From contig DDEX01000021.1 of NCBI GenBank assembly GCA_002336845.1, positions 1 to 44,699 of the forward strand: a DNA stretch of 44,699 bases, written 5' to 3'. This document shows, in pieces, positions 1-9,205 of the stretch. Made by a program: the position numbers and the translations under genes. The notes under the pieces are model-generated. The model made no database searches. It saw only the letters and a program-made list of their open reading frames with translations, and had not been told where the DNA came from. Source of the DNA: Rhodobacteraceae bacterium UBA1943 (GTDB lineage: Bacteria; Pseudomonadota; Alphaproteobacteria; Rhodobacterales; Rhodobacteraceae). Position 1 is the first letter of the stretch. Every line of letters starts with the position of its first letter.

Positions 1-300
1 AAGGCCTGGTTCGACCCGATGATCAAGGGCGGCTGGATGGCCTGGACCTTCCCGGTCGCCCTGTTCTTCTGGGTGATCGGCAGCCTTCTGGTCACCATGA
101 CCATCCTGGCGATCCGGTTCCCCGAAACGCCCCGGCGGGGCGTGCTGCGCATCGAGACGACGCGCGGCGACCGGCTGTTCATCTCGCTTCTCGGCTCGGC
201 CTTCCTTTGTCTGGCCTGGCTGTTCTTCTTCGGCGGCCCGCTGTGGTGGGCGCTGATCCTTTGCCTTGTCTATGCCGCAGCGGTGTTCCGCTGGGTCTGA
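1..300 (+). CDS. DUF2160 family small membrane protein of glycerol ABC transporter (5' partial)
   Basis: Open from base 1 in frame (begins KAWFDPMIKGGW), so the start lies upstream; an internal Met is at 19. The visible 99 residues have about three hydrophobic segments (roughly residues 15-35, 60-75 and 80-97) and a short basic loop between. DUF2160 proteins of this size sit between the permease genes and the substrate-binding protein gene in GlpV-type glycerol ABC operons, and the next gene is exactly such a binding protein, so family and context agree. Its role in the transporter is not established; it is presumed to be an accessory inner-membrane component. It is followed by a 92-bp gap containing a GC-rich hairpin. 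Confidence 0.8.
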   Translation, partial: KAWFDPMIKGGWMAWTFPVALFFWVIGSLLVTMTILAIRFPETPRRGVLRIETTRGDRLFISLLGSAFLCLAWLFFFGGPLWWALILCLVYAAAVFRWV

Positions 301-313
301 CGGGGAGCAAGTC

Positions 314-348
314 GCCGGCGGATCGGGCTGCAACCCCAACCCGCCGGC
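314..348 (+). other. Intercistronic hairpin before the binding-protein gene
   Basis: GCCGGCGG (314-321) pairs perfectly with CCGCCGGC (341-348) around a 19-nt loop. No T-run follows, so it is unlikely to be a terminator. In ABC operons such hairpins often stabilise the abundant binding-protein transcript; that role is inferred here. Confidence 0.5.
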
Positions 349-392
349 AGGAACGTAAAACTGCGACGTCTCACATTCTGGGAGGAATCATA

Positions 393-2111
393 ATGAGATT
401 GAGACCGACAACAACCGCGATGGCGCTTGCGCTTATCACTTTTGCGATGCCCGCCTGGGCCGATATGGAGGCGGCCAAGGCTTTCCTCGACAAGGAAATC
501 GGCGACATGTCAACCCTGTCGCGCGCCGATCAGGAAAAGGAGATGCAGTGGTTCATCGACGCCGCCAAGCCCTATGCAGGCATGGAAATCAAGGTGGTGT
601 CCGAAACCCTGACCACGCATGAATATGAATCCAAGGTGCTGGCGCCCGCCTTCACCGCGATCACCGGCATCAAGATTACCCATGACCTGATCGGCGAAGG
701 CGATGTGGTTGAAAAACTGCAAACCCAGATGCAGACGGGCGAGAACATCTATGACGCCTACATCAACGACAGCGACCTGATCGGCACCCACTGGCGCTAT
801 CAGCAGGCCCGCAACCTGACCGACTGGATGGCCGGCGAAGGCAAGGACGTGACCAACCCCGGTCTGGACCTGGCCGATTTCATCGGCACCAAGTTCACCA
901 CCGCCCCGGATGGCAAGCTCTACCAGCTTCCCGACCAGCAGTTCGCCAACCTCTACTGGTTCCGCTACGACTGGTTCAACGACGAGAAGACCAAAGCCGA
1001 TTTCAAGGCCAAGTATGGCTATGACCTCGGCGTGCCGGTCAACTGGTCGGCCTACGAAGACATCGCCGAGTTCTTCACCGGCCGCGACATGTCCTATATG
1101 GGCGGGCCGACCTCGGTCTATGGCAACATGGACTACGGCAAGAAAGACCCCAGCTTGGGCTGGCGCTACACCGACGCGTGGATGTCAATGGCCGGCATGG
1201 GCGACAAGGGAGAGCCAAACGGCCTGCCGGTTGACGAATGGGGCGTCCGCGTGAACGAAAAATCGCAGCCCGTCGGGTCTTGCGTGGCGCGTGGCGGGGC
1301 AACCAACGATGCGGCGGCGGTCTATGCCGTGACCAAGGCCATCGACTGGCTGCAAAAATACACCCCGCCGGAAGCCCAGGGCATGACCTTTGGCGAAGCG
1401 GGTCCGGTTCCGGCTCAGGGCAACATTGCCCAGCAGATGTTCTGGTACACCGCCTTCACCGCCGACATGGTGAAACCCGGCCCGGTGATGAACGAGGACG
1501 GCACGCCGAAATGGCGCATGGCCCCCTCGCCCCATGGCGCCTATTGGAGCGAAGGCACCAAGATCGGCTATCAGGACGTGGGGTCGTGGACCTTGATGAA
1601 ATCCACCCCGGTGGACCGTGCCCAAGCGGCTTGGCTTTATGCCCAGTTCGTCACCTCGAAAACGGTGGATCTGAAAAAGTCTGACGTTGGCCTGACCTTC
1701 ATCCGTCAGTCCACCATCGACAGCCAGCACTTCACCGACCGCGCGCCGAAACTGGGTGGTCTGATCGAGTTCTACCGCTCGCCCGCGCGGACGGCCTGGT
1801 CGCCGACCGGCACCAACATTCCCGACTATCCCAAGCTGGCCCAACTGTGGTGGCAGAACATCGGCGATGCGCTGTCGGGTGCCAAGACCCCGCAAGAGGC
1901 GCTGGATTCGCTCTGCGCCGAGCAGGAAAAGGTGCTGGCGCGGCTTGAGAAATCGGGCGTGCAAGGTGACATCGGACCGAAGCTGAACGAAGAGCAGGAT
2001 CCGCAATACTGGATCGACCAGCCCGGCTCTCCGGTTGGCAAGCTGGAGAATGAAAAGCCGCAGGGCGAGACCATCGCCTATGACGAGCTGATCAAGTCCT
2101 GGCAGAAGTAA
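393..2111 (+). CDS. glpV: Glycerol ABC transporter periplasmic substrate-binding protein (GlpV-type)
   Basis: 572-residue secreted binding protein. The ATG at 393 is preceded by GGAGGAA at ideal distance and starts a clear Sec signal peptide (MRLRPTTTAMALALITFAMPAWA, cleaved near residue 23-24); open frame extends further upstream but has no comparable start. The mature protein has the repetitive fold of large family-1 solute-binding proteins: EYESKVLAPAFTAITGIKI near residue 80, aromatic-rich YWFRYDWFND, and a long C-terminal lobe. At over 570 residues it is longer than ordinary sugar-binding proteins, as is usual for GlpV. Position after a DUF2160 gene and before glpK fits glycerol uptake. 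Other polyols cannot be excluded from sequence alone. Confidence 0.85.
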   Translation: MRLRPTTTAMALALITFAMPAWADMEAAKAFLDKEIGDMSTLSRADQEKEMQWFIDAAKPYAGMEIKVVSETLTTHEYESKVLAPAFTAITGIKITHDLIGEGDVVEKLQTQMQTGENIYDAYINDSDLIGTHWRYQQARNLTDWMAGEGKDVTNPGLDLADFIGTKFTTAPDGKLYQLPDQQFANLYWFRYDWFNDEKTKADFKAKYGYDLGVPVNWSAYEDIAEFFTGRDMSYMGGPTSVYGNMDYGKKDPSLGWRYTDAWMSMAGMGDKGEPNGLPVDEWGVRVNEKSQPVGSCVARGGATNDAAAVYAVTKAIDWLQKYTPPEAQGMTFGEAGPVPAQGNIAQQMFWYTAFTADMVKPGPVMNEDGTPKWRMAPSPHGAYWSEGTKIGYQDVGSWTLMKSTPVDRAQAAWLYAQFVTSKTVDLKKSDVGLTFIRQSTIDSQHFTDRAPKLGGLIEFYRSPARTAWSPTGTNIPDYPKLAQLWWQNIGDALSGAKTPQEALDSLCAEQEKVLARLEKSGVQGDIGPKLNEEQDPQYWIDQPGSPVGKLENEKPQGETIAYDELIKSWQK

Positions 2112-2118
2112 GCCTTTT

Positions 2119-2151
2119 GGGCGCGTGGGTTTCGACCCGCGCGCCCTTTTT
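2119..2151 (+). terminator. Rho-independent terminator of the glycerol transport operon
   Basis: GGGCGCGTGGGT (2119-2130), TTCG tetraloop, ACCCGCGCGCCC (2135-2146), then TTTTT. The 12-bp stem contains one G-U pair. It lies 7 nt after the binding-protein stop and separates that operon from glpK. Confidence 0.9.
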
Positions 2152-2207
2152 CTGCCTTGCCGGGCAACTCCTTTCGGGTTGTCGTGCAAGACAGAAAGCG
2201 GATTGCC

Positions 2208-3692
<1,485 letters not shown>

Positions 3693-4032
3693 GGCGCCAA
3701 GCAATCGGCGGGCGATGGCCCGGGCCCGTCTCATCACAGGAGATGTCGTCCGCGAGATCGTCTGCTCCCCCTTTTCAGGCCCGTCGCGGGAATGATGGCA
3801 AAGACCGTGCGCGCGGCATCAGATCGTCGTCGGCATGGTGCAGGCCCCAACGAAACGCGCCACGCGAGATATCAAAGGGGACCATGAGGCGAATGCGGCC
3901 AATATATTGGCCGCAGCCAGGCCAGACAGGAAGTTGCGGGACACTCTCCAGCTAACCCATTGATTCCCGTGGGCCACAGTGAAACCGATGCGGGACACAG
4001 CATCGTTGCTTTTATTGGATAATTTATGAAGA
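3693..4032. other. 340-bp spacer without a recognisable gene
   Basis: Between glpK and tRNA-Tyr. Six-frame reading gives only short, low-complexity frames, none family-like. Base composition becomes more AT-rich toward the tRNA. It contains a perfect 20-bp palindrome (3895-3914). No promoter, terminator or direct repeat of the tRNA 3' end was recognised, although tRNA 3' flanks are common integration sites. Confidence 0.6.
3895..3914. repeat. Perfect 20-bp palindrome
   Basis: GCGGCCAATATATTGGCCGC is identical to its reverse complement. It lies about 120 bp beyond the 3' end of tRNA-Tyr. With no spacer it suits a dimeric protein site better than a terminator, and no T-run follows on either strand. 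Function unknown. Confidence 0.8.
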
Positions 4033-4116
4033 TGGTGGGCGACCCTGGAATCGAACCAGGCACGAGTCGCCTCGGCGGAGTTACAGTCCGCTGCCGCACC
4101 TTGCAGCACGTCGCCC
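4033..4116 (-). tRNA. tRNA-Tyr (anticodon GTA)
   Basis: Read on the minus strand: acceptor GGGCGAC pairs with GTCGCCC, discriminator A, and an encoded CCA end. The anticodon stem GCGGA/TCCGC encloses the loop CTGTAAC, giving anticodon GTA. A class II long variable arm (CGAG-GCGA-CTCG) and T-arm CCTGG-TTCGATT-CCAGG are present, as expected for bacterial tRNA-Tyr. It is divergent from the rRNA methyltransferase gene. Confidence 0.95.
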
Positions 4117-4233
4117 ACTGGCGGCGGATGTATCCAAGGGGCCCTTGGGCGTCAAGGGCAGAAATCATCCTTATGCGGGCTTGCCAAGTGCCGGTCATCT
4201 TGCCAGAGGTGAACGCAGGATCAGGAGTGTGCG

Positions 4234-5013
4234 ATGAGCAAGAAACCGGCTTGGGTGGTTGACAAGGAGCGCGGGCGCAAGGCCGAGGCCAAGGAAACCG
4301 TCTGGCTGTTCGGCCTGCACGCGGTGCGCGATGCGTTGCTGAACCCGGCGCGCGAAAAGCTGCGGCTGATCGTCACCCGCAACGCGCTGGACAAGCTGGA
4401 AGACGCTGTAGCAACGGCCGGGATAGAGCCGGAGCTGGTCGATGCGCGCAATTTTACCGCCCCCTTGGACGAGGGCAGCGTGCATCAGGGCGCCGCGATG
4501 GAGGTCAAGCCGCTGAACTGGGGCAAGCTGGCCGATGTGGCGATTTCGGGGGCCGGTGCGCCCCTGGTCGTGCTTTTGGACCGGGTGACCGACCCGCACA
4601 ATGCCGGGGCCGTGCTGCGCAGCGCCGAGGTGTTCGGGGCGCGTGCCGTGATCGCGCCGCGCCACCATTCGGCGCCCGAGACCGGCGCGCTGGCCAAGAC
4701 CGCAAGCGGCGCGCTGGAACGCCAGCCTTATCTGCGCGTCACCAACCTGGCCGAGGCGATGACCGAGCTGAAGGACATGGGCTTTTTCCTGATCGGGCTG
4801 GACGGCGAGGCCGAAGTGACGCTGGCCGAGGCGCTGGCCGGGGCGGGCACCCGCCCCATCGGGTTGGTCATGGGGGCCGAGGGGCCGGGCCTGCGCGAAA
4901 AGACCCGCGAAACCTGTGACATGATCGCCCGCATCCCCTTTGTCGGAGAGTTCGGCAGCCTGAACGTGTCGAATGCGGCAGCGGTCAGCCTGTATGCGGC
5001 GTCAACCCGCTGA
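4234..5013 (+). CDS. rlmB: 23S rRNA (guanosine-2'-O-)-methyltransferase, RlmB/SpoU family
   Basis: 259 residues. SpoU-family SPOUT enzyme that 2'-O-methylates a guanosine in 23S rRNA (G2251 for RlmB) using S-adenosylmethionine. N-terminal substrate-binding domain starts at FGLHAVRDAL (residues 26-35). Motif 1 is VTDPHNAGAVLRSAEVFGA (118-136, with Asn123 and Arg129), motif 2 GLVMGAEGPGL (210-220, Glu216), motif 3 SLNVSNAAAVSLY (242-254), which forms the trefoil knot. The ATG at 4234 follows CAGGAG at good distance. Transcribed away from tRNA-Tyr and ended by a terminator. Exact target (RlmB versus TrmH-like) is inferred from length and the N-terminal domain. Confidence 0.93.
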   Translation: MSKKPAWVVDKERGRKAEAKETVWLFGLHAVRDALLNPAREKLRLIVTRNALDKLEDAVATAGIEPELVDARNFTAPLDEGSVHQGAAMEVKPLNWGKLADVAISGAGAPLVVLLDRVTDPHNAGAVLRSAEVFGARAVIAPRHHSAPETGALAKTASGALERQPYLRVTNLAEAMTELKDMGFFLIGLDGEAEVTLAEALAGAGTRPIGLVMGAEGPGLREKTRETCDMIARIPFVGEFGSLNVSNAAAVSLYAASTR

Positions 5014-5129
5014 CCCCATCACGAATGCGCGACTGCCCCTTTTTTTGCCGCATTCGGCATCCATATCACAGTGTAGAAGCCGGGCCCGGAACGCCCGCCC
5101 TTCTTTCACTGTCCCTCGTTCCGCACCTT

Positions 5130-5162
5130 GGCGCCCTGCCCGACCGGCATGGGCGCCTTTTT
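5130..5162 (+). terminator. Rho-independent terminator after rlmB
   Basis: GGCGCCC (5130-5136) pairs with GGGCGCC (5151-5157), with an inner TGCC/GGCA stem extending it, then TTTTT. It ends only 17 nt before the next start codon. Confidence 0.85.
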
Positions 5163-5179
5163 CTTGACCGGAGGCCCAG

Positions 5180-5596
5180 ATGACCACCCCGATGACCGAT
5201 GCCGAAATCGCCGCCCTGCTGCGCGAGGTGAAAACCATCGCCGTCGTCGGCTGGTCGCCGAAGCCTGACCGGCCCAGCCACAGCGTTGCGGCTTTCCTGA
5301 AACGACGCGGCTACCGGGTAATTCCGGTTAACCCCGGCCAAGCCGGGCAACAGGCGCTGGGGGAAACCGTGCGCGCCGCTCTGGCAGAAGCGGGGCCGGT
5401 GGACATGGTGGACATCTTCCGCCGGTCGGAAGAGGCGGGCGCCGTGGTGGATGAGGCGATTGCAGCCGGTGCCAAGGCCGTGTGGATGCAGCTTGGCGTC
5501 ATTGACGAGGCTGCGGCGGAACGCGCCCGCAAGGCCGGGCTGAAGGTGGTGATGAACCGCTGCCCGGCGATCGAGATACCCCGGTTGGGGGTTTAG
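5180..5596 (+). CDS. CoA-binding domain protein (YccU-like)
   Basis: 138-residue single-domain Rossmann protein. The N-terminal part has KTIAVVGWSPKPDRPSHSVA followed by a GYRVIPVNPG strand, the signature of the CoA-binding fold shared with succinyl-CoA synthetase alpha subunits. The C-terminal VWMQLGVIDEAAAERARKAGLKVVMNRCPAIE matches small stand-alone family members, including the conserved NRCP. The ATG at 5180 follows CCGGAGG. It sits directly behind the rlmB terminator, so it is probably its own transcription unit. Biochemical role unknown; CoA or another nucleotide is the expected ligand. Confidence 0.85.
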   Translation: MTTPMTDAEIAALLREVKTIAVVGWSPKPDRPSHSVAAFLKRRGYRVIPVNPGQAGQQALGETVRAALAEAGPVDMVDIFRRSEEAGAVVDEAIAAGAKAVWMQLGVIDEAAAERARKAGLKVVMNRCPAIEIPRLGV

Positions 5597-5643
5597 GGGT
5601 TAGGGCGCTTGGCGCACGCAGCGGTCATCTACAAAAATAGCGC

Positions 5644-6057
5644 CTACCTGGACTCCAGCCCCGATATCTTCGCCGATGCACTGAGGATTCTCGCCAATGC
5701 CGCGCTCAACTGCTCCACCTCAGCTTCGACATTGATCTTTCGCAACAGTTTGCGAACAAATGGTTGTGCGGGGTCCGTCGCAACACGATGCTTGGTCAGT
5801 CCATCCACCCGATCGTCGAGATTCGAGCAGCACACCGCCAAGGCGAACTTCCCATCGTGCTGAAGTTCGATCCAGTTTCCCCAATCCTCGACGATGCGCT
5901 CCTTCACAACATAGCCTTGCTCAGCAAGCCCGCCGATCAGGAACTCTGCCAATTCGCGCGCATAAATACCCGGATTGATGTAGTCGTCATGCGCTTAGTC
6001 TTGCTCACCCAATGTCGGTGAAAAATCCGCGCTCAGAAACGTGTATTCGGTGATCAT
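5644..6057 (-). pseudogene. Hypothetical protein gene interrupted by an in-frame TAA
   Basis: On the minus strand an ATG at 6057, preceded by GGAGATAAAAGCAG, opens MITEYTFLSADFSPTLGEQD, then TAA (5995-5997), and the same frame continues AHDDYINPGIYARELAEFLI and on to TAG at 5644. Downstream sequence looks like real protein (RIVEDWGNWIELQHDGKFAL, CCSNLDDRVDG, FVRKLLRKI), with a better start and Shine-Dalgarno before the stop than after it. One change (GAA to TAA at codon 21) would explain this. The only restart seen is a TTG at 5952 with no Shine-Dalgarno. Family not recognised. A sequencing error at the TAA is the alternative. Confidence 0.6.
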
Positions 6058-6171
6058 CTGCTTTTATCTCCGCTGCAGAGGATACATCGTCCCTAGAAAA
6101 TTGGTTGCATTATGTCCGCAATGGGCTCCGAGCTACACGACGCGCCGAACCGCCGTCAGCCAGCTTGCCCC

Positions 6172-6804
6172 TCACTCCACCAGAATCGCCGCGACGTAGT
6201 TCTTCGTCTCGGCATAGGGCGGCACGCCGTTGTTCTTTTGCACGGCCAAAGGCCCGGCGTTATAGGCGGCAAGGGCCAGCTTCCAACTGCCGAAGCGGTC
6301 GTACATCATCTTCAGATATCGCGCGCCGCCGTGCAGGTTGTCCTTGGGGTCGTTGATGTCCACGCCCATCAGGTTCGCGGTATCGGGCATCAGTTGCGCA
6401 AGGCCTGTTGCCCCCTTGGGCGAAACGGCGCCCGAGTTCCAGCCCGATTCCTGCTGCACCAGCCGCAGGAACAGGTCTTCGGGCACGCCATGCTTGCGGG
6501 CGGCTGCGCGGGCAACCTCGATATACTCGCCCTTGTATTTGCCCTTGTAGCGGACTGAAGAGGCGCTGGCATTCTCGGCCGAAGCACCCTTCTTTTCGGC
6601 CTTGGCATGGGGGGTCAGGCGGTCGGAAAAGCCGTATTGGTCAGACAGGCGCCCATCCAGCAGCGCCGCCTGCGACTTGAACAGCGCATTGCGGTTTTTG
6701 GTGCCGCCGGTCAGTTTCAGCCCCTCGGCCAGCACGGGGCCGCAAAGCGACAGCGCAATGCCAAGGGACAGCATGGGAATCAGGACAAATCGGCTAGGCT
6801 GCAT
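6172..6804 (-). CDS. Lytic transglycosylase (SLT domain), secreted
   Basis: 210 residues. It cleaves the glycan strand of peptidoglycan in the periplasm to form 1,6-anhydromuramyl ends. A signal peptide (residues 1-26, ending GPVLA) is followed by a linker and a C-terminal SLT domain: VQQESGWN carries catalytic Glu119, then GATGLAQLMP, GARYLKMMYDRFG and AAYNAGP, the motifs of the Slt/MltC-like fold. The protein ends soon after TKNYVAAIL. Short length suggests a minimal single-domain enzyme with no added peptidoglycan-binding domain. It is monocistronic, 89 bp downstream of the LuxR-type gene. Confidence 0.92.
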   Translation of the reverse strand: MQPSRFVLIPMLSLGIALSLCGPVLAEGLKLTGGTKNRNALFKSQAALLDGRLSDQYGFSDRLTPHAKAEKKGASAENASASSVRYKGKYKGEYIEVARAAARKHGVPEDLFLRLVQQESGWNSGAVSPKGATGLAQLMPDTANLMGVDINDPKDNLHGGARYLKMMYDRFGSWKLALAAYNAGPLAVQKNNGVPPYAETKNYVAAILVE

Positions 6805-6893
6805 TCGGTCAAACCGGCACTGGGACAGATGCGCTTTACACGGGCCGCAGGTATTTTTCCAGTGGCCCGATCGTACCGGGTGGGGAAAGCAGC

Positions 6894-7454
6894 CTATTCG
6901 GCGGCCCGGGTGGCGCTGCGGGTGGTGCCATCAAGCGCCGTTTCAACCAGAGGGGCGCGAAACAGATCCTCGACCAGAAGGCTGACCAGTTGCGCCCGCC
7001 CCGCCACGCCCGCCTTGCGATAGATCGCGTTCAGGTGGGTTTTCACCGTCGCCTCGGACGAACCGCGAAAGCCCGCGATCTCGGCGATGGCATAGCCCTT
7101 GACGGTAAAGCCCGCCACATCCGCTTCGGATGGGGTAAGCCCCCAGCGACCGAAATAGCCCTCCATCACCTCGGCCAGGGCGCCCGCCGCAACCCCCATC
7201 GCCTGCTGCAACTGCGCCTGTTTGCGCAACAGCCGCAGCAATACGGCGATTTCAAACACGATACCCAGCACCAGCCCCGTGGTCGCCCCCAGTTCTGGCA
7301 GGATATGGGGGTCGAGAAATGAGCTGAGGCCAAGATCGGTCATGTCGGTGGACACATCCGCAACAAAGAACAGCGTGCAGACCGTCTGGAACAGGATCAA
7401 GGCAATCAGCAGCGCCGGAACGGTCTGACGGGATTTCAGGGCAGTCGTACTCAT
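6894..7454 (-). CDS. Membrane-anchored LuxR-type HTH regulator
   Basis: 186 residues. Two hydrophobic segments (about residues 12-33 and 55-77) precede a C-terminal LuxR/GerE helix-turn-helix: LTPSEADVAGFTVKGYAIAE, then RGSSEATVKTHLNAIYRKAG, ending around residue 165. No receiver or ligand domain is visible, so sensing may occur through the membrane part. The start ATG at 7454 lies 13 nt after the cytochrome b561 stop, so the two are co-transcribed. It probably controls this redox operon or a wider set, but no operator could be assigned. DNA-binding assignment is secure; the signal is unknown. Confidence 0.85.
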   Translation of the reverse strand: MSTTALKSRQTVPALLIALILFQTVCTLFFVADVSTDMTDLGLSSFLDPHILPELGATTGLVLGIVFEIAVLLRLLRKQAQLQQAMGVAAGALAEVMEGYFGRWGLTPSEADVAGFTVKGYAIAEIAGFRGSSEATVKTHLNAIYRKAGVAGRAQLVSLLVEDLFRAPLVETALDGTTRSATRAAE

Positions 7455-7467
7455 GGCTTTCGGGGGG

Positions 7468-7992
7468 CTATTCCTGTGCGAACTCCTTGTACCCCGTTAC
7501 CATCGATTTCGGAAGGTTCACCCGCAGCCTGCGACTTTCCAGCACAACCGCCGCCACATGCGCCACGGCGCAAATCTCGGCCCAGGTCACCAGCGCCTCA
7601 TGCACCTCTGCCACCCATTCCACGCCGAAATAGGCAACCGTCGTCTGCATCCATCCTGTCAGGGCAATGGCCGCCATGGTGGCCAGCAGGTTATAGATCA
7701 TCAGCGCGCCCAAGGGCGAATGGCCGGCATGAACCTCGCGCCGTCCGGTGGCCATTTCGCGCAACTGGGCAATGGAACCCGCCGCACTGGGCCGGAAATC
7801 GGAGAACCGGGCATGGCGCGGGCCGATCAGCCCCCAGACCAGCCGCAACGCGATCAGCCCGGCCACGACGTAGCCGACCCATTGATGCACTTCCTTGCCC
7901 GGTCGGGTGACGAAGGCATTGGCCAGAAAGGCCACAACCAGCGACCAGTGGAACAGGCGGACCAAAGGATCCCAGACGTAAAGACGTTTCAT
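7468..7992 (-). CDS. Cytochrome b561-type di-haem membrane protein
   Basis: 174 residues with four predicted transmembrane helices. Conserved histidines expected to hold two b haems are seen in LVRLFHWSLV (first helix), GKEVHQWVGY (second) and WVAEVHEALV plus AVAHVAAV (late helices). The VWDPLVRLFHW start is characteristic of the cytochrome b/b6 Ni-hydrogenase-like group that accepts or donates electrons at the inner membrane. It follows a periplasmic PepSY protein gene by 67 bp and precedes a LuxR-type regulator by 13 bp, suggesting a small regulated redox module. Electron partners are not known. Confidence 0.9.
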   Translation of the reverse strand: MKRLYVWDPLVRLFHWSLVVAFLANAFVTRPGKEVHQWVGYVVAGLIALRLVWGLIGPRHARFSDFRPSAAGSIAQLREMATGRREVHAGHSPLGALMIYNLLATMAAIALTGWMQTTVAYFGVEWVAEVHEALVTWAEICAVAHVAAVVLESRRLRVNLPKSMVTGYKEFAQE

Positions 7993-8024
7993 CGCGACCT
8001 CATTGCTTTTGGGGAAAGGGGGGC

Positions 8025-8051
8025 GCCGGGCGGCGCATCGGGCCGCCCGGC
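8025..8051 (-). other. Intercistronic hairpin between PepSY and cytochrome b561 genes
   Basis: GCCGGGCGGC (8025-8034) pairs perfectly with GCCGCCCGGC (8042-8051) around 7 nt. In the direction of transcription it is followed by C-rich sequence, not a T-run, so it is more likely an mRNA-stability or partial attenuation element than a full terminator. Confidence 0.5.
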
Positions 8052-8059
8052 TGGCGGCA

Positions 8060-8356
8060 TCAGCCGTTCTCGCCGCCTTCGCACTTGTTGTCGGCGCAGG
8101 TCTTGACGACCTTCAGATCCTTGTCGAGGAACAGTTGCACGGTCTTGCCATCCTTGACGGCATAGACCTCCAGCATGCCATCCTCCATTTCCATCTTGCG
8201 CACGTCATAGCCCTGCGCGGTCAGATCGGCGGTAACCTTGTCCTTGGTGGCGGCATCTACTTCGGATTCGGCCATCGCCATCGGCGCGGCCAGCAGCGAC
8301 AGGCCCAGCACGACAGCGGTCAGGCGGGGGGCGGTCAGGCGGGGAAAATGGGTCAT
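8060..8356 (-). CDS. Small periplasmic PepSY-domain protein
   Basis: 98 residues. The ATG at 8356 has AGGAG seven bases upstream and begins a clean signal peptide (TAVVLGLSLLAAPMAMA, cleavage near residue 29). The mature part is one PepSY domain: DKVTADLTAQGYDVRKMEMEDGMLEVYAVKDGKTVQLFLDKDLKVVKT, close to a canonical motif, plus a C-terminal CADNKCEGGENG with two cysteines. Small PepSY proteins are often encoded with cytochrome b561-type membrane proteins, as here. Function unknown; proposed roles are periplasmic protease inhibition or redox/haem-related binding. Confidence 0.88.
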   Translation of the reverse strand: MTHFPRLTAPRLTAVVLGLSLLAAPMAMAESEVDAATKDKVTADLTAQGYDVRKMEMEDGMLEVYAVKDGKTVQLFLDKDLKVVKTCADNKCEGGENG

Positions 8357-8615
8357 GATATGCTCCTGCATCGGTTTCATGTCTGCCCGGTCGATCTCGC
8401 CGGGCTGCCGTTGATCTGGCTGGGTTTTTTGGCCCACGCCATGCGCCAACAGGTCGAAAACGGGCCTCTCAACCCCAAGGTTGAGGGCGGTTTACAGCGG
8501 CAATCCGCCGAAATCGGCATGGGGGTGGCGGTTGCGGGCCGGTCGGGCCGCGTCTATAGACTTTTCATTAACCAAGGGCCCGCACAGTGGCCGGCAAGAA
8601 TCACGGGGGACGCAT

Positions 8616-9158
8616 ATGGCGGGATCGGTCAACAAGGTCATCATCGTGGGCAATCTGGGCCGCGACCCCGAGGTGCGCAGCTTTCCGAACGGCGGCAAGG
8701 TGGTGAACCTGCGTATTGCCACGTCGGAAACCTGGCGCGACCGCAATTCGGGTGAGCGCAAGGAACGGACCGAATGGCATTCGGTCGCGATCTTCAACGA
8801 AAACCTCGCCAAGATCGCCGAACAATACCTGCGCAAAGGCTCCACCGTTTATATCGAGGGCCAGCTCGAAACCCGCAAATGGCAGGACCAGAACGGCCAG
8901 GACCGTTACACCACCGAAATCGTGCTGCGCCAGTTCCGCGGAGAGCTGACCCTTCTGGGCGGCCGGGGCGACGGTGGCAGCTCTGGCGGCGGCGGCGGGT
9001 ATGACGATCGCAGCGGCGGCTATGACGACTATGGCAGCAGCCAGGGCGGCGGGTCGGGTGGCGGCTATTCCGGCGGGCCGGGCGGCGGTCGCAGCGGCGG
9101 CGGGTCGTCGGGTGGCGGCGCCTCGCGCCCTGATCTCGACGACGAAATCCCGTTCTGA
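8616..9158 (+). CDS. ssb: Single-stranded DNA-binding protein
   Basis: 180 residues. It coats single-stranded DNA in replication, repair and recombination. The OB-fold spans residues 1-115 (MAGSVNKVIIVGNLGRDPEV, then RTEWHSVAIFNENLAKIAEQYL, GSTVYIEGQLETRKWQDQNG). A Gly/Ser-rich disordered linker with YDD repeats follows (about 120-168), and the last residues DLDDEIPF are the acidic tip that recruits partner proteins. The ATG at 8616 follows CGGGGGA and begins the conserved N-terminus. No uvrA neighbour is seen within the window. Confidence 0.97.
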   Translation: MAGSVNKVIIVGNLGRDPEVRSFPNGGKVVNLRIATSETWRDRNSGERKERTEWHSVAIFNENLAKIAEQYLRKGSTVYIEGQLETRKWQDQNGQDRYTTEIVLRQFRGELTLLGGRGDGGSSGGGGGYDDRSGGYDDYGSSQGGGSGGGYSGGPGGGRSGGGSSGGGASRPDLDDEIPF

Positions 9159-9169
9159 CCCGAAAGGCT

Positions 9170-9196
9170 GGCCCGCCGTCTGGGAGGAGGCGGGCC
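9170..9196 (+). other. Hairpin spanning the acyltransferase ribosome-binding site
   Basis: GGCCCGCC (9170-9177) pairs with GGCGGGCC (9189-9196). The GGAGGAGG Shine-Dalgarno of the next gene (9183-9190) falls in the loop and the edge of the stem, so folding could limit translation. There is no T-run. Confidence 0.45.
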
Positions 9197-9205
9197 TGAC
9201 GCATC

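Noticed and set aside
9000..9120. Gly/Ser repeat in ssb as a tandem DNA repeat
   Set aside because: It is the normal disordered linker of SSB, coding in frame up to the DDEIPF tip.
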